From NCBI RefSeq assembly GCF_025639885.1, contig NZ_CP106738.1, positions 1,860,001 through 1,924,000 of the forward strand: 64,000 nt of DNA. The letters run 5' to 3'. This stretch comes from Roseovarius pelagicus. GTDB lineage: Bacteria > Pseudomonadota > Alphaproteobacteria > Rhodobacterales > Rhodobacteraceae. A program made the position numbers and the translations under genes. Below the pieces are notes generated by a model. That model did not search any database and was not told the origin of the DNA. It worked only from the letters and a program-made list of their open reading frames with translations. Shown piece after piece: positions 8,595-17,723 of the stretch. The stretch's first letter is position 1. Each line of letters starts with the position of its first letter.

Positions 8595-9325
8595 AATCCA
8601 TCCTGATCACCGGCGCCAGTTCCGGCATTGGACGCGCCACCGCCGATACCTTTTTGCAGGCTGGATGGCGCGTAGGACTGATCGCACGCCGCGCCGATCG
8701 GCTGCACGACATCGCTCAGGGTAATGCCCGCGCGATCCCCTTGCCCACGGACGTGACCGACCTCGACGCCATGAAAGAAGCGTTTGCGACCTTCCTGCAA
8801 ACAGCCGGACGGCTGGATGTGTTGTTCAACAACGCCGGCACGTTCGGTCCCTCCGGCACCATCGACGAAATCCCGCTCGCCGGTTTCGACGAGGTTATCA
8901 GCGTCAACATTCGCGGCATGTTCATAGCGGCACAGCTCGCCTTTGCGCATATGCGGGCACAGGATCCGCAGGGCGGCCGGATCATCAATAACGGCTCGCT
9001 TTCGGCCCATAACCCGCGCCCCGGATCAATCTGTTACACCACCAGCAAACACGCGATCACCGGCATGACGCGATCCCTGTCATTGGACGGGCGGCCCTAT
9101 GACATCGCCTGCGGGCAAATCGACATCGGCAACGCAAGAACAGAGCTGGTGGATGATCTGAACGCCCGCGCGCAGGCCGCCAATCCCGACGCCCCACTGA
9201 TGCCGATGATGGATGTTCAGGACGCGGCTCGCTCGGTTCTGCACATGGCACAGATGCCACCCGGCGCGAACGTCCAGTTCATGACCGTGATGGCGACCAA
9301 GATGCCGTATATCGGGCGCGGTTGA
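8591..9325 (+). CDS. Short-chain dehydrogenase/reductase (SDR) family oxidoreductase
   Basis: A 244-residue classical SDR. The cofactor-binding TGASSGIG lies at residues 7-14, NNAG follows in the middle, and the active-site YTTSK (Tyr-x-x-x-Lys) is preceded by a Ser-containing strand. The cofactor is NAD(P)H; the substrate is unknown. The ATG overlaps the helicase stop as ATGA, so translation is likely coupled. The absence of the acidic residue that usually selects NAD, with an Arg-rich stretch after the second strand (LIARRADRL), favours NADP, but this is inference. Confidence 0.85.
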   Translation: MKSILITGASSGIGRATADTFLQAGWRVGLIARRADRLHDIAQGNARAIPLPTDVTDLDAMKEAFATFLQTAGRLDVLFNNAGTFGPSGTIDEIPLAGFDEVISVNIRGMFIAAQLAFAHMRAQDPQGGRIINNGSLSAHNPRPGSICYTTSKHAITGMTRSLSLDGRPYDIACGQIDIGNARTELVDDLNARAQAANPDAPLMPMMDVQDAARSVLHMAQMPPGANVQFMTVMATKMPYIGRG

Positions 9326-9425
9326 TCTAAACCTGCACCTTCTGGCAATGAATATCCCTGCCCGAGGCCCCGGCTGACAGCACGCGCACCCTATCTCTTT
9401 GCCCCGAACGGCTGCTGCATGCGTC

Positions 9426-9446
9426 AGAAAATTTGCAGAGTTTTCT
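9426..9446 (-). terminator. AT-rich hairpin repeat, copy 1
   Basis: A 21-base element begins AGAAAA and ends TTTTCT, so it can fold with a 6-bp stem. It abuts the stop codon of the TIGR02186 gene. A copy identical at 19 of 21 positions lies at 18477-18497, just after another minus-strand stop. It may act as a weak terminator or an RNA 3' end signal. Confidence 0.45.
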
Positions 9447-10207
9447 CAGCCCTGACGCAACATGCGGAACGCGGCAGAGGCCCCCCAGCCTGCGGCGATG
9501 GCGATGGCCAGCGACATCAACCCGTAGAGCATCGACTGCTCGCGTGACAATGCGAACAGCCATCGCTCCATCCCGACCTTGCGCACGTCGATCACCGTTT
9601 CATACTGTGACACGACCTGCCCCGCACGGGTTAGGAATATCCTGGTGGTGTAGTCGCCTTCGGTCAGGTTCGCAGGCAACTTTACCGACGTCTGAAAGAG
9701 CGTGTCTTCTCGCAACTCCACTGCTCCTTCGTTGACCTTGTACGCGTTCTGCGCCTTGCGAATACGGATGACCGCATCCGTAAAACTTTGCGCATCCTTG
9801 ACGTTGCTGGGCGCGCCCACTGACCGGATCGCGCGCGGGATCGAAATCCGGTGGCGCAGATCCTCGACATTCGACAATACATCCGACCATGGGCCACTTG
9901 TCGCCACCGCGTAAAAGCTGGGTGCCGCGTCCACTTCTACCGCATCAACATTGACCCAGATGCCAAACCGCCGTTCCTTGCGCCGCACGTTTAGTGACTG
10001 GGATGGGCCTGCAATGGTAACCACGACACCCAAATTGCCCTCTGGCATTGCACTCTCGCGCCGGATCGCGCCAAAGAGCAGAATCTCGGACCCATCAAAC
10101 GTAGTGTTGATCTCGACCTGGTTCTTGCTGAGGCCCAACACGACATCCTCTGCCGCCTTGGCCGGCAACGTGACAAGCGTCAGTAGTATGAGTGCAATCC
10201 TGAACAT
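9446..10207 (-). CDS. TIGR02186 family membrane-anchored protein
   Basis: A 253-residue protein with an N-terminal signal peptide ending near PAKA|AED, a beta-rich periplasmic domain, and one C-terminal membrane helix (about 227-245). The domain includes LGLSKNQVEINTTFDGSEI, typical of the TIGR02186 family. These proteins have no known activity but are commonly encoded next to a TauE/SafE sulfite exporter. Here the ATG overlaps the exporter stop by one base, so the two are probably co-translated and may form a complex. A role in sulfonate or sulfite handling is inferred from the pairing only. Confidence 0.85.
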   Translation of the reverse strand: MFRIALILLTLVTLPAKAAEDVVLGLSKNQVEINTTFDGSEILLFGAIRRESAMPEGNLGVVVTIAGPSQSLNVRRKERRFGIWVNVDAVEVDAAPSFYAVATSGPWSDVLSNVEDLRHRISIPRAIRSVGAPSNVKDAQSFTDAVIRIRKAQNAYKVNEGAVELREDTLFQTSVKLPANLTEGDYTTRIFLTRAGQVVSQYETVIDVRKVGMERWLFALSREQSMLYGLMSLAIAIAAGWGASAAFRMLRQG

Positions 10208-11142
10208 CAGTGTCCCACCGCGGCGCCGATTGAATACAGCTCAGCAGGCTCGATCAGCAGATCCAGCCCCAGCTTGGCGCAGACCACCAGCACCATGATC
10301 GCCAGCAGAATACGCAACTGTTCCGCTTTCATCCGTGTGCCGATCACAGTGCCGATTTGTGCCCCGATGACCCCCCCGACCAGCAGCAGAACCGCAAGAA
10401 CCACATCAACGGTATAGTTGGTAGTGGCGTGCAGCATCGTGGTAAACGCAGTGACAAAGATGATCTGAAACAGCGACGTACCGACAACGACCTTAGTCGG
10501 CATGCCCAACAGATAGATCATTGCAGGCACCATGATGAACCCGCCGCCAACACCCATGATCGCCGCCAGAACCCCCACGGCAACCCCAACCAAAAGCGGC
10601 GGTATGACGCTGATATACAGGCCCGACGTCCGAAACCGCATTTTGAAGGGTAGCTTGTGAATCCAGCTGTGCTTCTTGCGCTTGGCCGGTGGACCACCTG
10701 CGCGGGATTTCCGGATCGCGCGTAGGCTTTCGATGAACATCATGCCGCCGATGATCCCAAGGAACACCACATAGCAAAGCTTGACCAGCAGATCGACCTG
10801 ACCCTGGGCCTTGAGGTAGTTAAAGACGACGACACCCAATGCAGCACCGGCCAGACCGCCGATCAGCAGCACCGTGCCCATCCTCAGATCGACAGTTCTA
10901 CGCCGGAAATGCGCCAGCACACCAGAAAAGGACGAGGCGACAATCTGGTTTGCCTCGGTGGCGACGGCAACGGCAGGGGGAATTCCGATGAAAAACAGCA
11001 GCGGTGTCATTAGGAACCCGCCACCAACGCCGAACATCCCCGACAATACACCAACCATGCCACCAAGCCCGAGAAGCAGGAAAGCATTGACCGATACTTC
11101 GGCGATGGGCAGGTAGATATACATAATATCTGTTAGCGCCAT
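10207..11142 (-). CDS. Sulfite exporter TauE/SafE family permease
   Basis: The 311-residue membrane protein has about eight to nine hydrophobic helices. Glycine-rich repeats GGMVGVLSGMFGVGGGFLMTP (in the N-terminal half) and GVAVGVLAAIMGVGGGFIMVP (in the C-terminal half) reflect the internal duplication of the TauE/SafE (PF01925) family. These carriers export sulfite or organosulfur acids made during taurine or sulfonate breakdown; the substrate here is unproven. The start at 11142 is used, although an ATG at 11124 is also possible. It forms a two-gene unit with the TIGR02186 gene. Confidence 0.88.
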   Translation of the reverse strand: MALTDIMYIYLPIAEVSVNAFLLLGLGGMVGVLSGMFGVGGGFLMTPLLFFIGIPPAVAVATEANQIVASSFSGVLAHFRRRTVDLRMGTVLLIGGLAGAALGVVVFNYLKAQGQVDLLVKLCYVVFLGIIGGMMFIESLRAIRKSRAGGPPAKRKKHSWIHKLPFKMRFRTSGLYISVIPPLLVGVAVGVLAAIMGVGGGFIMVPAMIYLLGMPTKVVVGTSLFQIIFVTAFTTMLHATTNYTVDVVLAVLLLVGGVIGAQIGTVIGTRMKAEQLRILLAIMVLVVCAKLGLDLLIEPAELYSIGAAVGH

Positions 11143-11164
11143 GCCCCGCGCCTTGGCAAGCGTG

Positions 11165-11183
11165 CCGGGTCGCTCAAACCCGG
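11165..11183 (-). terminator. Weak hairpin between the BMP operon end and the TauE gene
   Basis: CCGGGT and ACCCGG form a 6-bp stem with a 7-base loop in the gap after the last permease of the BMP operon. No T-run follows on either strand, so termination would have to be Rho-assisted. Confidence 0.3.
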
Positions 11184-11248
11184 TGGATGTATCACTTTTT
11201 TCGCTTTGGACTTATGACCGGGCCAATTTGGGCATATGAACGTGCGTG

Positions 11249-12214
11249 TCAGCGTTCTTTGACATATGGCTCGCCACCGGCACGCGGCGGGATCGCCTTG
11301 CCAACAAAACCAGCAAGGATCACAACCGTCAGGATGTAGGGCAACGCGTCCATGAATTGTACCGGGATCACTAGCCCTCCGATATCAATGTTCTGATAGC
11401 GCAGTGCAATGGCTTGCAAGAAGCCGAACAGTAGCGTCGCATAGAGCGCATACCACGGTCGCCACTTGGCAAAGATCAACGCGGCGAGTGCAATATAGCC
11501 ACGCCCGGCGGTCATGTCCTTAACGAACCCGGCCTGTAACGCAGTCGCCAGATAGGCACCGGCAATCCCGCACAGCACTGCGCAGATGGTAACGGCGGCA
11601 TAGCGGATGCCGATTACCGACACCCCTGCGGTATCCACCGCCGCCGGATTTTCACCCACCGCGCGCAAACGCAGTCCAAATCGTGTCCGAAACAGCACCC
11701 ACCACGTAAGCGGGACGCAAAGGAACGCAATATAGACCGGCAGCGTATGCCCCGAAATCAGCCCGTGATAAATTGGCCCGAGGATCGGCACGTCTTGCAA
11801 TGTGTCGGCCAGTGGTAATGTGATCGGCGAAAACCGCGCTTCGACAGGGAGCGACCGTGTCCGCCCACCCTCGGCAAACCAATCCTGCGCGATCAAAACT
11901 GTAAGGCCCGCCGCAAGGAAGTTGATCGCCACGCCGGAAATCAGTTGATTTCCGCGAAACGTGATCGACGCCAGCCCATGCAGCAATCCCAGTGCGATTG
12001 AGGACGCGATGCCAGACAATAGGCCCAGCCAGACTGACCCAGTCTCCACTGCAACGGCCGCACTAAAGAACGCGGCGATCAGCATCTTGCCCTCGAGCCC
12101 GATATCGAAAATCCCCGCGCGTTCACTGAACAGCCCGGCGAGACATGCCAGCAACAGTGGCGTAGCAAGGCGGATCGTGCTGTCGAGTACTTGGAGAACA
12201 GTAAGAAAATCCAA
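11249..12214 (-). CDS. BMP-type nucleoside ABC transporter permease (second permease)
   Basis: A 321-residue integral membrane protein of the RbsC-like BPD_transp_2 family. Its DIGLEGKMLIAAF and GNQLISGVAINFLAAGL segments are typical of the second permease in purine-nucleoside (NupQ/YufQ-type) transporters. A TTG start at 12214 is chosen because a GGAGGG ribosome site lies 6 bases upstream and homology to the family begins there; the longer reading frame lies inside the LysE gene. The start is two bases after the lysE stop, so the gene is in the same transcript. It should pair with the other permease to form the channel. Confidence 0.87.
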   Translation of the reverse strand: MDFLTVLQVLDSTIRLATPLLLACLAGLFSERAGIFDIGLEGKMLIAAFFSAAVAVETGSVWLGLLSGIASSIALGLLHGLASITFRGNQLISGVAINFLAAGLTVLIAQDWFAEGGRTRSLPVEARFSPITLPLADTLQDVPILGPIYHGLISGHTLPVYIAFLCVPLTWWVLFRTRFGLRLRAVGENPAAVDTAGVSVIGIRYAAVTICAVLCGIAGAYLATALQAGFVKDMTAGRGYIALAALIFAKWRPWYALYATLLFGFLQAIALRYQNIDIGGLVIPVQFMDALPYILTVVILAGFVGKAIPPRAGGEPYVKER

Positions 12215-12216
12215 TC

Positions 12217-12852
12217 TCAGCCCTCCGACGTGGCCAGCTTGAACGCGGCAAAGGTAAAGAAGCTGCCCAGCGTCAGTTCTACCCATCGACGCGCGCGCGT
12301 ATAGACCCTCCGAACGGGTGCAGCAGACAGGGCCAGCGCCCATGCGCCGTGACAACTGAACGAGATCAGGAACGCCCCCACCACAAAGAGCGACACGATC
12401 CCGATTCCGCCACCTGCGGTCGCGCCGATCGATGCGATCGCGAGCCAGAAAACGATGGCCTTCGGGTTCGTGACCTGTAGCAAGAACCCGGCGACGAAGT
12501 GCCGCCACGGCGAACGCGGCACCGCCCCAGCGGCGCGCAATGCGGGCGGGTGCAGCGCCTTGCGGAACGCACCATAGGCAAGCCACAGAAGGTAGGCGGC
12601 ACCGATCAGCTTCAGCCCCGTCATGGCCCATGCCGCCTGCGACAGGATCAGGCCAACGCCCAACAAGGTCAGGATGTTGATCACCACGCTGCCCATTGCA
12701 ATCCCCAGAGTTGCGACCATGGCTGGTGCGCGCCCCTGATCCGTCGCGATCCCGATCAACATCGCCACCGATGGGCCGGGTGACGCCGCTCCGATCAGTA
12801 AAATCGCATAGGCAGCGATGAAACCGGGCAGGAAAGGCGCGAGGTCAATCAT
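12217..12852 (-). CDS. LysE family amino-acid exporter
   Basis: A 211-residue membrane protein with about six hydrophobic helices and the family pattern GAASPGPSVAMLIGIATDQG near the N-terminus, plus GFLLQVTNPKAIVFWLA in the middle. LysE/RhtB proteins export amino acids or related small molecules. It sits between the two permease genes of a BMP-type nucleoside importer, overlapping the upstream permease by four bases (ATGA) and lying two bases before the downstream one. The arrangement forces co-expression with the importer. The exported substrate is not known. Confidence 0.87.
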   Translation of the reverse strand: MIDLAPFLPGFIAAYAILLIGAASPGPSVAMLIGIATDQGRAPAMVATLGIAMGSVVINILTLLGVGLILSQAAWAMTGLKLIGAAYLLWLAYGAFRKALHPPALRAAGAVPRSPWRHFVAGFLLQVTNPKAIVFWLAIASIGATAGGGIGIVSLFVVGAFLISFSCHGAWALALSAAPVRRVYTRARRWVELTLGSFFTFAAFKLATSEG

Positions 12853-13946
12853 GTATTTCGTCCTTTTCTGATTGCCAGAAACACCCGCTCAATGGGAATG
12901 CGAACCATGTTGTCCAACGCGCCGGTAAAGAGGATCACCAGCGCCTGAATGACCACAATCAGTTCGCGTGGGATCGACGTCCATAGCGCCAGTTCACCGC
13001 CGCCCTGATACAGAAACCCGAACAGCAGGGCCGCCAGCAAAACCCCAAAGGGATGATTGCGCCCCATCAGCGCCACCGCAATCCCGATGAAACCTGCGCC
13101 CTCAACCGCATCCATGACCAGCCGCTCTGCTTCGCCCATGACATTATTGATCGCCATGCAGCCCGCCAAAGCACCCGAGATCATCATCGCAATCACGGTG
13201 ATACGCACTGGGTTGATGCCAGCGTATTTCGCACCCGTTTCGGAATGGCCCAGCGCGCGTATCTCGTACCCCAGCCGCGTGCGCCAGATCAGCAGCCACA
13301 CTAGGAAGCAGGCCGCCAACGCAATCAGCAGGCTGACATTGGCTGGGGCCGCCTTGGAAAACGAAATGCCCAAAGGGGCCAGCAGATCATGCAATGTGGG
13401 CAAATGGGTCGGCTCGGGGAATTTGGCAGTGGCCGGGTCCATCGCAGTGGGCGGGCGCAACACGTTGACCAACACATAGTTCAGCAAAGCGGCAGCGATA
13501 AAGTTGAACATGATCGTGGTTATCACGATATGGCTGCCGCGCTTGGCCTGCAAATAGGCTGGTATCAGCGCCCAGAGCGCACCGAATGCGGCGGATGCCA
13601 CGATAGCAACGGCCAGTGCGATCGTCCAATGCGGCAAGGGCAGATAGAGACACGCCAGAGCCACACCAAGCCCGCCCAACATTGCTTGACCTTCGCCCCC
13701 GATGTTGAACAGGCGTGCGTGAAACGCGACAGCCACAGCAAGACCGGTAAAGAGGAAGTTGGTTGCGTAATAGAGCGTATAACCCCACGCGTATGTGGAG
13801 CCCAGCGCGCCTGACACCATCAGCCTGACCGCTGCAACCGGGTCTTCGCCGATGGCGAGGATAACCAACGCCGACAGGATCGCGGCCAGCAGAAGGCTGA
13901 CCAACGGCACGAGGATCACATCAGCCCAGCCCGGCATCCTATCCAT
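12849..13946 (-). CDS. BMP-type nucleoside ABC transporter permease (first permease)
   Basis: This 365-residue protein is the larger permease of a NupP/YufP-type pair. It shows HARLFNIGGEGQAMLGGLG and GSHIVITTIMFNFIAAALL, both conserved in nucleoside ABC permeases. The ATG at 13946 is preferred because GGGAGG lies six bases upstream; it overlaps the ATPase gene by 8 bases. A TMS-rich body of 8-10 helices follows. The protein combines with the other permease, the tandem ATPase and the BMP binding protein to import purine nucleosides or similar compounds. Confidence 0.87.
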   Translation of the reverse strand: MDRMPGWADVILVPLVSLLLAAILSALVILAIGEDPVAAVRLMVSGALGSTYAWGYTLYYATNFLFTGLAVAVAFHARLFNIGGEGQAMLGGLGVALACLYLPLPHWTIALAVAIVASAAFGALWALIPAYLQAKRGSHIVITTIMFNFIAAALLNYVLVNVLRPPTAMDPATAKFPEPTHLPTLHDLLAPLGISFSKAAPANVSLLIALAACFLVWLLIWRTRLGYEIRALGHSETGAKYAGINPVRITVIAMMISGALAGCMAINNVMGEAERLVMDAVEGAGFIGIAVALMGRNHPFGVLLAALLFGFLYQGGGELALWTSIPRELIVVIQALVILFTGALDNMVRIPIERVFLAIRKGRNT

Positions 13947-15516
13947 GCGCGACCTCCCGTGTGTCATCGTCGCTGATCCCCGCCATCAGCAGCCCCAGTT
14001 CGGTTTCGTCCGTTTCGCCCGGCAGGCGCTCCCCCATGATGCGCCCGTCGAACATCACGGCGATCCGATCCGACAGCGACATGATCTCGTCCAGTTCAAC
14101 ACTGACCAACAAGATCGCCTTGCCAGCATCGCGCAGGGCGATGATCTGCTGATGGATAAATTCGATTGCGCCGATGTCGACACCGCGTGTGGGCTGTCCG
14201 ATCAACAACAGATCCGGTTCCTGCTCAATCTCACGTGCCAGTACGATCTTTTGCTGGTTGCCACCGCTGAAATTCTTTGCCGACAGTCGCGGGTTGGGCG
14301 GGCGCACATCAAAGCGTTCCATCTTGCGCATTGCATCAGTGCGGATCGCAGCGTTATTCATCAAAGGACCACGCCGAATGTCAGGGCGCAGGTGATAGCC
14401 AAACACGCTATTTTCCCACGCGGCAAATGGCATGATCAAACCCTCGCGCTGGCGATCCTCAGGAACGTGGCAGATACCGGCGCGGCGCCGGTTCTGGCCA
14501 TCTGAATTCACCCCGCTGAGCGCCAGAGGCACACCATTCACCCGCACCGTACCGGTGCCCTCGCGCATACCGCCCAGCACTTCCAGCAGTTCGGACTGTC
14601 CGTTACCCACGACCCCGGCCAGGCCGAGGATTTCACCTGCTCGCACTGTCAGATCAATGCTTCGCAGCCGCTCGACCCCTTGGCTGTCTGTGACTGTCAG
14701 GCCCTCGACCTCCAGCACCGGTGCCCCGGCTTTTGCCGCGGACTTTTCAATCCTCAGCAATACTTTGCGACCAACCATCAGTTCTGCCAGATGCTCGGGA
14801 CTTGACTCAGAGGTCTTGACCGTGGCTGTCATCTGCCCCTGCCGCATCACACTGACCGTATCTGTAATCTCCATGATCTCGCGTAGCTTGTGCGTAATCA
14901 GGATGATCGTCTTGCCCTCGCTGCGCAATCGCCCGAGGATGCGAAACAATTGATCCGCCTCTGATGGCGTCAGCACGCCTGTCGGCTCGTCCAGTATCAG
15001 GATCTCTGCCCGCCGATACAATGCCTTGAGGATCTCTACGCGTTGCTGCATGCCCACGCCGATATCCTCAATCTTGGCGTCGGGATCGACATTGAGGCCA
15101 TACTCCGCTGCCAATTCCTTGAGGCTGTCGCGCGCCTTGGCAAGGCTGGGTTTGAGTAACCTGCCCTCCTCTGCGCCAAGGATAACATTCTCCAGCACGG
15201 TAAAATTTTCGACCAGTTTGAAATGCTGGAACACCATGCCGATACCCGCTGCGATGGCGGCCTGACTGTCGGGGATGCTGACCAGCCGCCCGCCGATGTG
15301 GATCGTGCCGCGATCTGCCTTATAGAACCCATAAAGGATCGACATCAGGGTGGACTTGCCCGCGCCGTTCTCGCCTATAATCCCATGAATGGTACCGGGC
15401 GCGACTCGCAGGCAAATGTCCCGGTTCGCCTGAACCGGACCGAACGACTTGGAAATACCGGTCAGTTCAATCGCCGGGGCAACGTCATGCTGCCCCGGTA
15501 TTGCATCCTCATCCAT
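13939..15516 (-). CDS. BMP-type nucleoside ABC transporter, tandem ATP-binding protein
   Basis: The 525-residue protein contains two fused ABC domains. The first has GENGAGKSTL, a Q-loop MVFQHF and Walker B ILILDEPTG, with a signature variant GVGMQQRVEI. The second has a degenerate P-loop (GVVGNGQSEL), signature FSGGNQQKIVLARE and a Walker B variant LLLIGQPTRG. One consensus site and one degenerate site is typical of sugar- and nucleoside-type tandem ATPases. The gene starts six bases after the binding-protein stop and overlaps the first permease, so the importer is one operon. Confidence 0.92.
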   Translation of the reverse strand: MDEDAIPGQHDVAPAIELTGISKSFGPVQANRDICLRVAPGTIHGIIGENGAGKSTLMSILYGFYKADRGTIHIGGRLVSIPDSQAAIAAGIGMVFQHFKLVENFTVLENVILGAEEGRLLKPSLAKARDSLKELAAEYGLNVDPDAKIEDIGVGMQQRVEILKALYRRAEILILDEPTGVLTPSEADQLFRILGRLRSEGKTIILITHKLREIMEITDTVSVMRQGQMTATVKTSESSPEHLAELMVGRKVLLRIEKSAAKAGAPVLEVEGLTVTDSQGVERLRSIDLTVRAGEILGLAGVVGNGQSELLEVLGGMREGTGTVRVNGVPLALSGVNSDGQNRRRAGICHVPEDRQREGLIMPFAAWENSVFGYHLRPDIRRGPLMNNAAIRTDAMRKMERFDVRPPNPRLSAKNFSGGNQQKIVLAREIEQEPDLLLIGQPTRGVDIGAIEFIHQQIIALRDAGKAILLVSVELDEIMSLSDRIAVMFDGRIMGERLPGETDETELGLLMAGISDDDTREVAHG

Positions 15517-15522
15517 GTCGGA

Positions 15523-16512
15523 TCATTGCACCGGGCAGGTGTTGTCCGACATATAGTCATGTACAGACACGGAACCGTCACCGATTGCCGCAGCGGCCGT
15601 ATCCACGGCTGCTTTCATGTCGTCTGTCACTAGGCTGGCGTTGTTGTCATCCAGCGCATAGGCCACACCATCATTATCGAGCCCCATCACGAAGAATCCT
15701 GCTTCCAGATCTTCGCCCGCGCTCATCGCATCATAAACGGCATTGTCGACACGTTTGACCATTGAGGTCAAAACCTTGCCGGGGTGCAGGTGATTCTGGT
15801 TGCTGTCCACGCCAATGCTGAGGATCTCCTCATCCGCGGCGGTTTGCAGTACACCGACGCCGGTGCCGCCCGCTGCGGCATAGACCACATCCGCGCCCTG
15901 ACTGATCTGCGCCTTGGTCAACTCAGATCCCTTGACCGGGTCATTCCAAGCGGCAGGTGTCGTGCCAGTCATGTTCTGGATTACGGTCGCATCGGGCTTG
16001 ACCGCCTTGACCCCCTGCACATAACCACAGGCAAATTTGCGGATCAGCGGGATGTCCATCCCACCAATGAACCCAACCGTGCCGGTCTCACTGGCCATGG
16101 CGGCCAACATGCCCACCAGATAGCTGCCTTCATGTTCGTTAAACACCACCGAGCGGACATTGGGGCTTTCGACCACCATGTCGATAATCGCGAATTTGGT
16201 GTCAGGGTATTCCGGCGCGATCTCTCCCAGCGCATCACCGAAGGCAAAACCGACCATCACAATCGGGTTGTTGCCGTTCTCGGCAAAACGACGCAGGGCC
16301 TGTTCGCGCTGTGCCGCCGATTGCAGCTCGACCTCGGCATAGCTGCCGCCGGTCTCGTCCGCCCAACGCTGTGCACCGTTGAACGCGCTTTCGTTAAAGG
16401 ATTTGTCGAACTTACCCCCGAGATCAAAGATCAGGGCCGGTTCGGCGAGCGCGGCACCAGCGCCCAACGCCAATGTAGCCGCCGCACCCAAGAAGTTACG
16501 CAGAATCGTCAT
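15523..16512 (-). CDS. BMP family ABC transporter substrate-binding protein
   Basis: A 329-residue periplasmic binding protein with a signal peptide (about residues 1-23, ending ALA|EP) and the family hallmark DLGGKFDKSFNESAFNGAQR at 30-49. BMP/PnrA-family proteins bind purine nucleosides in several characterised cases. There is no lipobox cysteine, so it is probably soluble in the periplasm. A GGGAGA ribosome site precedes the ATG. It is the first gene of the importer operon; about 130 bases upstream are free for a promoter. Confidence 0.9.
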   Translation of the reverse strand: MTILRNFLGAAATLALGAGAALAEPALIFDLGGKFDKSFNESAFNGAQRWADETGGSYAEVELQSAAQREQALRRFAENGNNPIVMVGFAFGDALGEIAPEYPDTKFAIIDMVVESPNVRSVVFNEHEGSYLVGMLAAMASETGTVGFIGGMDIPLIRKFACGYVQGVKAVKPDATVIQNMTGTTPAAWNDPVKGSELTKAQISQGADVVYAAAGGTGVGVLQTAADEEILSIGVDSNQNHLHPGKVLTSMVKRVDNAVYDAMSAGEDLEAGFFVMGLDNDGVAYALDDNNASLVTDDMKAAVDTAAAAIGDGSVSVHDYMSDNTCPVQ

Positions 16513-16641
16513 TATGGAATCTCCCGTTGGTTGTCGCCGCTGAGTGTCGGTCTCAAGGTCCGCCCGCGGTCATTATCGGATCGCCAGATTAGGCCGCAGC
16601 CTAGCGGGGGGGTCAACATGATTCGGCATGTGAACGTAGGG

Positions 16642-17070
16642 TCAGCCGACCTGATCCAGAGGCTTGGTCAGGATCAACGCATCAATCCGCGTGTCATCTG
16701 GACGTCGATAATACGCCCCCCGCCGCCCCGTCTCGACATAGTCACAACTGGCGTAGAGCGCCCGCGCCGCCATGTTGTCCTCGGCCACTTCGAGAAACTG
16801 CCGCACCGCGCCGCGGTCCCGTAGATCAGTTTCCAATGCCGCGAGGATGCGCCGTGCCGCCCCCTGTCTGCGTTCTGCCGGCAGCGTCGCCAACGTTAGC
16901 AGTTCGGCCTCGTCAGCGATCAGCCGCGATAATGAAAAAGACATATGATCTCCGACACAGATCACATGACCCGTGGCCATCAGATCAGCAAATTCTTCTT
17001 CGCGCCACGCACGCCCTTGGCCCGCGAACGCCAACGCATGGATGCGCGCCATGTCCGCAGGCAGGATCAA
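16642..17070 (-). CDS. rimI: RimI-like GNAT N-acetyltransferase (ribosomal protein S18 alanine)
   Basis: A 142-residue GNAT protein. The acetyl-CoA loop region LATLPAERRQGAARRIL (about 77-93) and the C-terminal ARALYASCDYVETGRRGAYY match RimI-type acetyltransferases. RimI acetylates the N-terminal alanine of ribosomal protein S18. It overlaps the tsaB stop by four bases; tsaB-rimI adjacency is common in bacteria and supports the call. The loop is a slightly divergent form of the Q/RxxGxG/A motif. Confidence 0.8.
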   Translation of the reverse strand: MILPADMARIHALAFAGQGRAWREEEFADLMATGHVICVGDHMSFSLSRLIADEAELLTLATLPAERRQGAARRILAALETDLRDRGAVRQFLEVAEDNMAARALYASCDYVETGRRGAYYRRPDDTRIDALILTKPLDQVG

Positions 17071-17723
17071 TCTAGCAGCACTGGCGGTGCATCCCGCGCC
17101 GGGGCCGCATCCGCAGGCTTTAGGTAGAATGGCGCAGCGGGGGATATGTCATGCCCCCGGCGTAGGGCCGCAATACGCGCGATCGCCGATCCCGGCGCGT
17201 AGGGCGCAGGAACATGCGGCACGCCCAGACGCGCCGCGATTTCGCTTCCGGCGGACCCGATCGAGACCAGACCGGGTTCGGCTAGGTCGAGCTGCAAATC
17301 AGATATCGTCACCAGCGCCGGTGGAACGTTTTGTACCATACCGTGCCCCTGCACATAGGCCTGCCCGCGCGGCGCGGCGATAGAGCCTAGAACTGGCCCG
17401 CTGGTGCCGTGCGCCAATGCGTCCAGCAACGTAACGCCGATCACCGGCACCTCAAGCGCGAGTGCCAGACCCCGCATGGCAGACACTGAGATGCGAATGC
17501 CGGTAAAATTGCCCGGCCCTGTTCCAACGCCAATAGCGGACAGGTCACGCCATGTGGCGCCGCCACGCACCAGCAGGTCTTGGATAAGCGGAAACAGCGC
17601 CTCTGCTTGCCCCTTCGGCATGTCTTGGTAAACGTCAGAAAGAACCTCGCCGCCCTGCAAGAGGACGGCGCTGCAATACGAACCCGAAGTATCTACGCCC
17701 AGAACGAGCGGTTCAGACACCAA
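17067..17723 (-). CDS. tsaB: tRNA threonylcarbamoyladenosine biosynthesis protein TsaB
   Basis: A 218-residue ASKHA-fold protein. VLGVDTSGSYCSAVLL opens the fold and IGVGTGPGNFTGIRISVSA carries the conserved GPGSFTGxR-type loop, with N in the Ser position. TsaB partners TsaD and TsaE in forming t6A37 on ANN-decoding tRNAs. The 3' end overlaps rimI by 4 bases, and the 5' end overlaps nfuA by 11 bases, so nfuA, tsaB and rimI are probably one transcription unit. Confidence 0.9.
   Translation of the reverse strand: MVSEPLVLGVDTSGSYCSAVLLQGGEVLSDVYQDMPKGQAEALFPLIQDLLVRGGATWRDLSAIGVGTGPGNFTGIRISVSAMRGLALALEVPVIGVTLLDALAHGTSGPVLGSIAAPRGQAYVQGHGMVQNVPPALVTISDLQLDLAEPGLVSIGSAGSEIAARLGVPHVPAPYAPGSAIARIAALRRGHDISPAAPFYLKPADAAPARDAPPVLLD

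Noticed and set aside
12215..12631. N-terminal extension of the second BMP permease
   Set aside because: The extra residues lie inside lysE in another frame, are Arg/Gly-rich, and a TTG with a strong ribosome site starts the conserved part.
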